A DNA stretch of 7,669 bases from Synergistales bacterium (lineage in GTDB: Bacteria > Synergistota > Synergistia > Synergistales > Aminobacteriaceae). This document shows, in pieces, positions 6,164 to 7,669 of this stretch; positions within the stretch are counted from its first letter, which is position 1, and each line of letters starts with the position of its first letter. The stretch covers positions 1 through 7,669 of the forward strand of contig BNVG01000099.1 of NCBI GenBank assembly GCA_025997935.1, read 5' to 3'. A program made the position numbers and the translations under genes. A model generated the notes under the pieces. It did not search any database, was not told the DNA's origin, and was given only the letters and a program-made list of their open reading frames with translations.

Positions 6164-7057
6164 CTATTTCACCATATACCGCAAAGACGTGGACGCGCCG
6201 CCGCGCGAGACCTCTACGTCAAAACGGTCGCTGTTCATAAGCGAGTTTATGGAGTTGGTTATGTCTACCATATTACGCAAGGGGATGCCGTTTATGGAGC
6301 TTATAACATCGTCTTCCCTTACGCCGAGCTGGTTCAATATACTCTCTTCATTTATCCATTCGACTTGAATGCCGTTTCCCTCCGACGACGGGCGAATACG
6401 CACGTTTTTCATCTCGTCAAACGGGTTTTCCATCAATGAGTTTATAAGCTCCTGGCTGACTATTCCCGCTTCCCCTCCGGGGCTGGCGGGGACGACCTGA
6501 ACCCCGACGGCGAGCGCGGGAGCTTTGGCGATGGGCGCTACGGCTTGCTTTTGAACAGGTCGGGACAAAGCGCCGTAAAGAAGCTCTTTGACGACACGTT
6601 CGCCGTCCTTGGTAAATATGGCCTCGGTATAGCTGACCGCTTCCAAGGTGTAAACGTCAAAGCTGCTGCCCACCAACACAAGGTGCGTCTTGCCTTCGTC
6701 CTCCATCCAGGCCAAAACGCCGGGTGAAGTCCCCCTCAGAACCGCCGTGGCCAAAGACCCTACGATAACGGGCCCGATGTCCTCGCTCACCGTACTCTGA
6801 ACGGCTTCAGGCAAAGGCATCGGCGTGACCTTGAATGGGTTTGCGGCCAAAAATGTCTTCATATCATGCATTTTTAAGGGCGCGACCTCGCCGCTCGACG
6901 TCGACGCGACGGCAAGCTGACGCGCGCCGGCGTTATACCGGTCGAGCCAGGCCCCAAGACATGCCATGCAAAACCAGCCGCAGATAACGCCCGTCAAAAT
7001 TGGTAGCGCCCAGGTCCACAGTCGAAACGCCAAAGTTTCGGACTTGTCGTTCATCAT
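6164..7057 (-). CDS. gspC: Type II secretion system protein GspC (HR and PDZ domains)
   Basis: GspC is a bitopic inner-membrane protein whose periplasmic homology region (HR) binds the N0 domain of GspD and so connects the platform to the outer-membrane channel; its PDZ domain takes part in substrate recognition. The 297 residues show a short cytoplasmic tail and one membrane helix (about 14-36), then a segment with FLAANPF (69-75). An HR-type beta domain follows (about 95-160, IGPVIVGSLATAVL at its start). An Ala/Pro/Val-rich linker (about 166-195) leads to NSLMENPFDEMKNVRIRP (206-223) and the C-terminal PDZ (about 225-297, with VREDDVISSINGIPL at 246-260). The INGIPL element is typical of GspC. 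The ATG overlaps the gspN stop by 4 nt (ATGA); a second Met follows at once. Identity is inferred from architecture and neighbours because HR sequence is poorly conserved. Confidence 0.85.
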   Translation of the reverse strand: MMNDKSETLAFRLWTWALPILTGVICGWFCMACLGAWLDRYNAGARQLAVASTSSGEVAPLKMHDMKTFLAANPFKVTPMPLPEAVQSTVSEDIGPVIVGSLATAVLRGTSPGVLAWMEDEGKTHLVLVGSSFDVYTLEAVSYTEAIFTKDGERVVKELLYGALSRPVQKQAVAPIAKAPALAVGVQVVPASPGGEAGIVSQELINSLMENPFDEMKNVRIRPSSEGNGIQVEWINEESILNQLGVREDDVISSINGIPLRNMVDITNSINSLMNSDRFDVEVSRGGASTSLRYMVK

Positions 7058-7650
7058 CTGCGAAGCGCCCAGCGCCCCTGCCCCTCTTGTTCGAGAGGCA
7101 TGATATTTTGTAAAAGAGGCAAAACCTCTTTGTCGAAAGGCTCAGATTTGACGTTCAGCGTTACTGCCGCGCGCTGAATAATTCTCTCGGCGGAAAGGTC
7201 AATAAATAAGTCTCCGTTCATCGAAAGATCTCCGTTGCTCCTGATGCCCTCCATAAAAACACTGTCGCCGCGAACGCCCACGGCAAGGCGACCGTCGCCT
7301 AAGTCTATCCCGGGGATTTTTTTAAGCGGCGTCACGGCTATCTCGCCAAGCGCGCCGCCCGTAAAAGACAGGTGGCATGACAGCGATAAGCTCAAAACAG
7401 AAGACAGGACATCCGGCACGACGGTCAAAGTCCTGAACGACAGGTCAGTCATGCCGTTCAACTTGTGGGTTCTGAGGTTTTCGACAGAAAATCCGCCGCT
7501 GACGTTCTTGACGGAAGAGTACGCAACGCCTGACGCCCGTAGCGCGCGCTCACCAATTTCGCGCCAAGGCATAAAAAACCACGTTGCGACGGCGAAAGCG
7601 GCGATAAAAAGCGTTATCTTCAAACACAACCTGATTATCTTCATCTTCAT
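7054..7650 (-). CDS. gspN: Type II secretion system protein GspN-like
   Basis: The 198-residue protein has a single membrane helix near the N terminus (about 8-27), followed by a periplasmic region rich in alternating beta strands with SGGFSVENLR (51-60), GGALGEIAV (98-106), SNGDLSMNGDLFIDL (138-152) and a terminal QEGQGRWALRR (188-198). This layout fits GspN, an accessory T2SS protein of poorly understood role with an AsmA/lipid-transfer-like beta fold in some predictions. Proteobacterial GspN proteins are usually about 250 residues, so this one is short. Assignment leans on position: it abuts gspC with a 4-nt overlap. The start could be Met1 (overlapping a TGA of an upstream frame as ATGA) or Met3, whose AAGG site is 6 nt away. 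The frame stays open to the window edge, so a longer N terminus is possible but would put residues before the membrane anchor. Confidence 0.65.
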   Translation of the reverse strand: MKMKIIRLCLKITLFIAAFAVATWFFMPWREIGERALRASGVAYSSVKNVSGGFSVENLRTHKLNGMTDLSFRTLTVVPDVLSSVLSLSLSCHLSFTGGALGEIAVTPLKKIPGIDLGDGRLAVGVRGDSVFMEGIRSNGDLSMNGDLFIDLSAERIIQRAAVTLNVKSEPFDKEVLPLLQNIMPLEQEGQGRWALRR

Positions 7651-7669
7651 CCTTGAGTTTTGCCCCTCT
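7647..7669 (-). CDS. Possible 3' end of an upstream operon gene (last six codons and stop)
   Basis: In one minus-strand frame the edge reads RGKTQG followed by TGA at 7649-7647, and that TGA overlaps the gspN ATG as ATGA. The same overlap style occurs between gspN and gspC, so this is probably the tail of the preceding operon gene, perhaps gspM or gspL. Nothing in six residues identifies it. A second frame stays open about 120 nt into gspN, so the choice of frame is an inference. Confidence 0.35.

Noticed and set aside
1..7669. CRISPR array, insertion sequence, tRNA or riboswitch
   Set aside because: No regularly spaced repeats, transposase motifs, terminal inverted repeats or tRNA-like cloverleaf sequences were seen, and non-coding space is limited to about 160 nt between rseP and coaD plus very short gaps.

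Overview
The window holds housekeeping genes on the left and part of a type II secretion (T2SS) operon on the right. It looks like a chromosomal segment of a diderm (outer-membrane) bacterium of moderate GC content: a secretin (GspD), an inner-membrane linker (GspC) and a GspN protein only make sense in a two-membrane cell. The rseP-ispG pairing is a chromosomal arrangement seen in several phyla. Together with the divergent IspG and the unusual T2SS order, this makes a non-proteobacterial diderm, perhaps a Synergistota-like lineage, a reasonable but weakly supported guess. I see no mobile element, CRISPR array, tRNA or rRNA.

Layout: (1) 1-1498, minus strand: the 5' part of ispG (isoprenoid precursor synthesis, running off the left edge), preceded by rseP (intramembrane site-2 protease) with a 5-nt gap. 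(2) 1499-1656: a divergent intergenic region with good TATAAT boxes on both strands and a ribosome binding site for each gene. (3) 1657-2145, plus strand: coaD (coenzyme A synthesis). (4) 2145-2180: a perfect 14-bp hairpin that starts inside the coaD stop codon and lies between two convergent genes, probably a shared terminator. (5) 2194-7669, minus strand: a tightly packed operon read right to left as [end of an unknown upstream gene]-gspN-gspC-gspI-like pseudopilin-gspD-gspE. Junctions are a 4-nt overlap, a 4-nt overlap, a 1-nt gap, a 34-nt gap and a 2-nt gap.

The T2SS genes form a coherent set. GspE is the cytoplasmic ATPase that powers the machine and GspD is the outer-membrane channel. 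GspC links the inner-membrane platform to GspD through its HR and PDZ domains. The GspI-like protein is a minor pseudopilin, and GspN is an accessory inner-membrane/periplasmic protein. The order N-C-I-D-E, with GspE last and followed by a terminator, differs from the textbook C-D-E-F-G-H-I-J-K-L-M-N order; no gspF follows gspE. The remaining components must be upstream of the window, elsewhere in the genome, or missing.

Nothing here is clearly a new system. The most interesting points are the rearranged T2SS operon, several substitutions in normally conserved motifs (IspG, RseP, GspE), and the back-to-back promoters between rseP and coaD.
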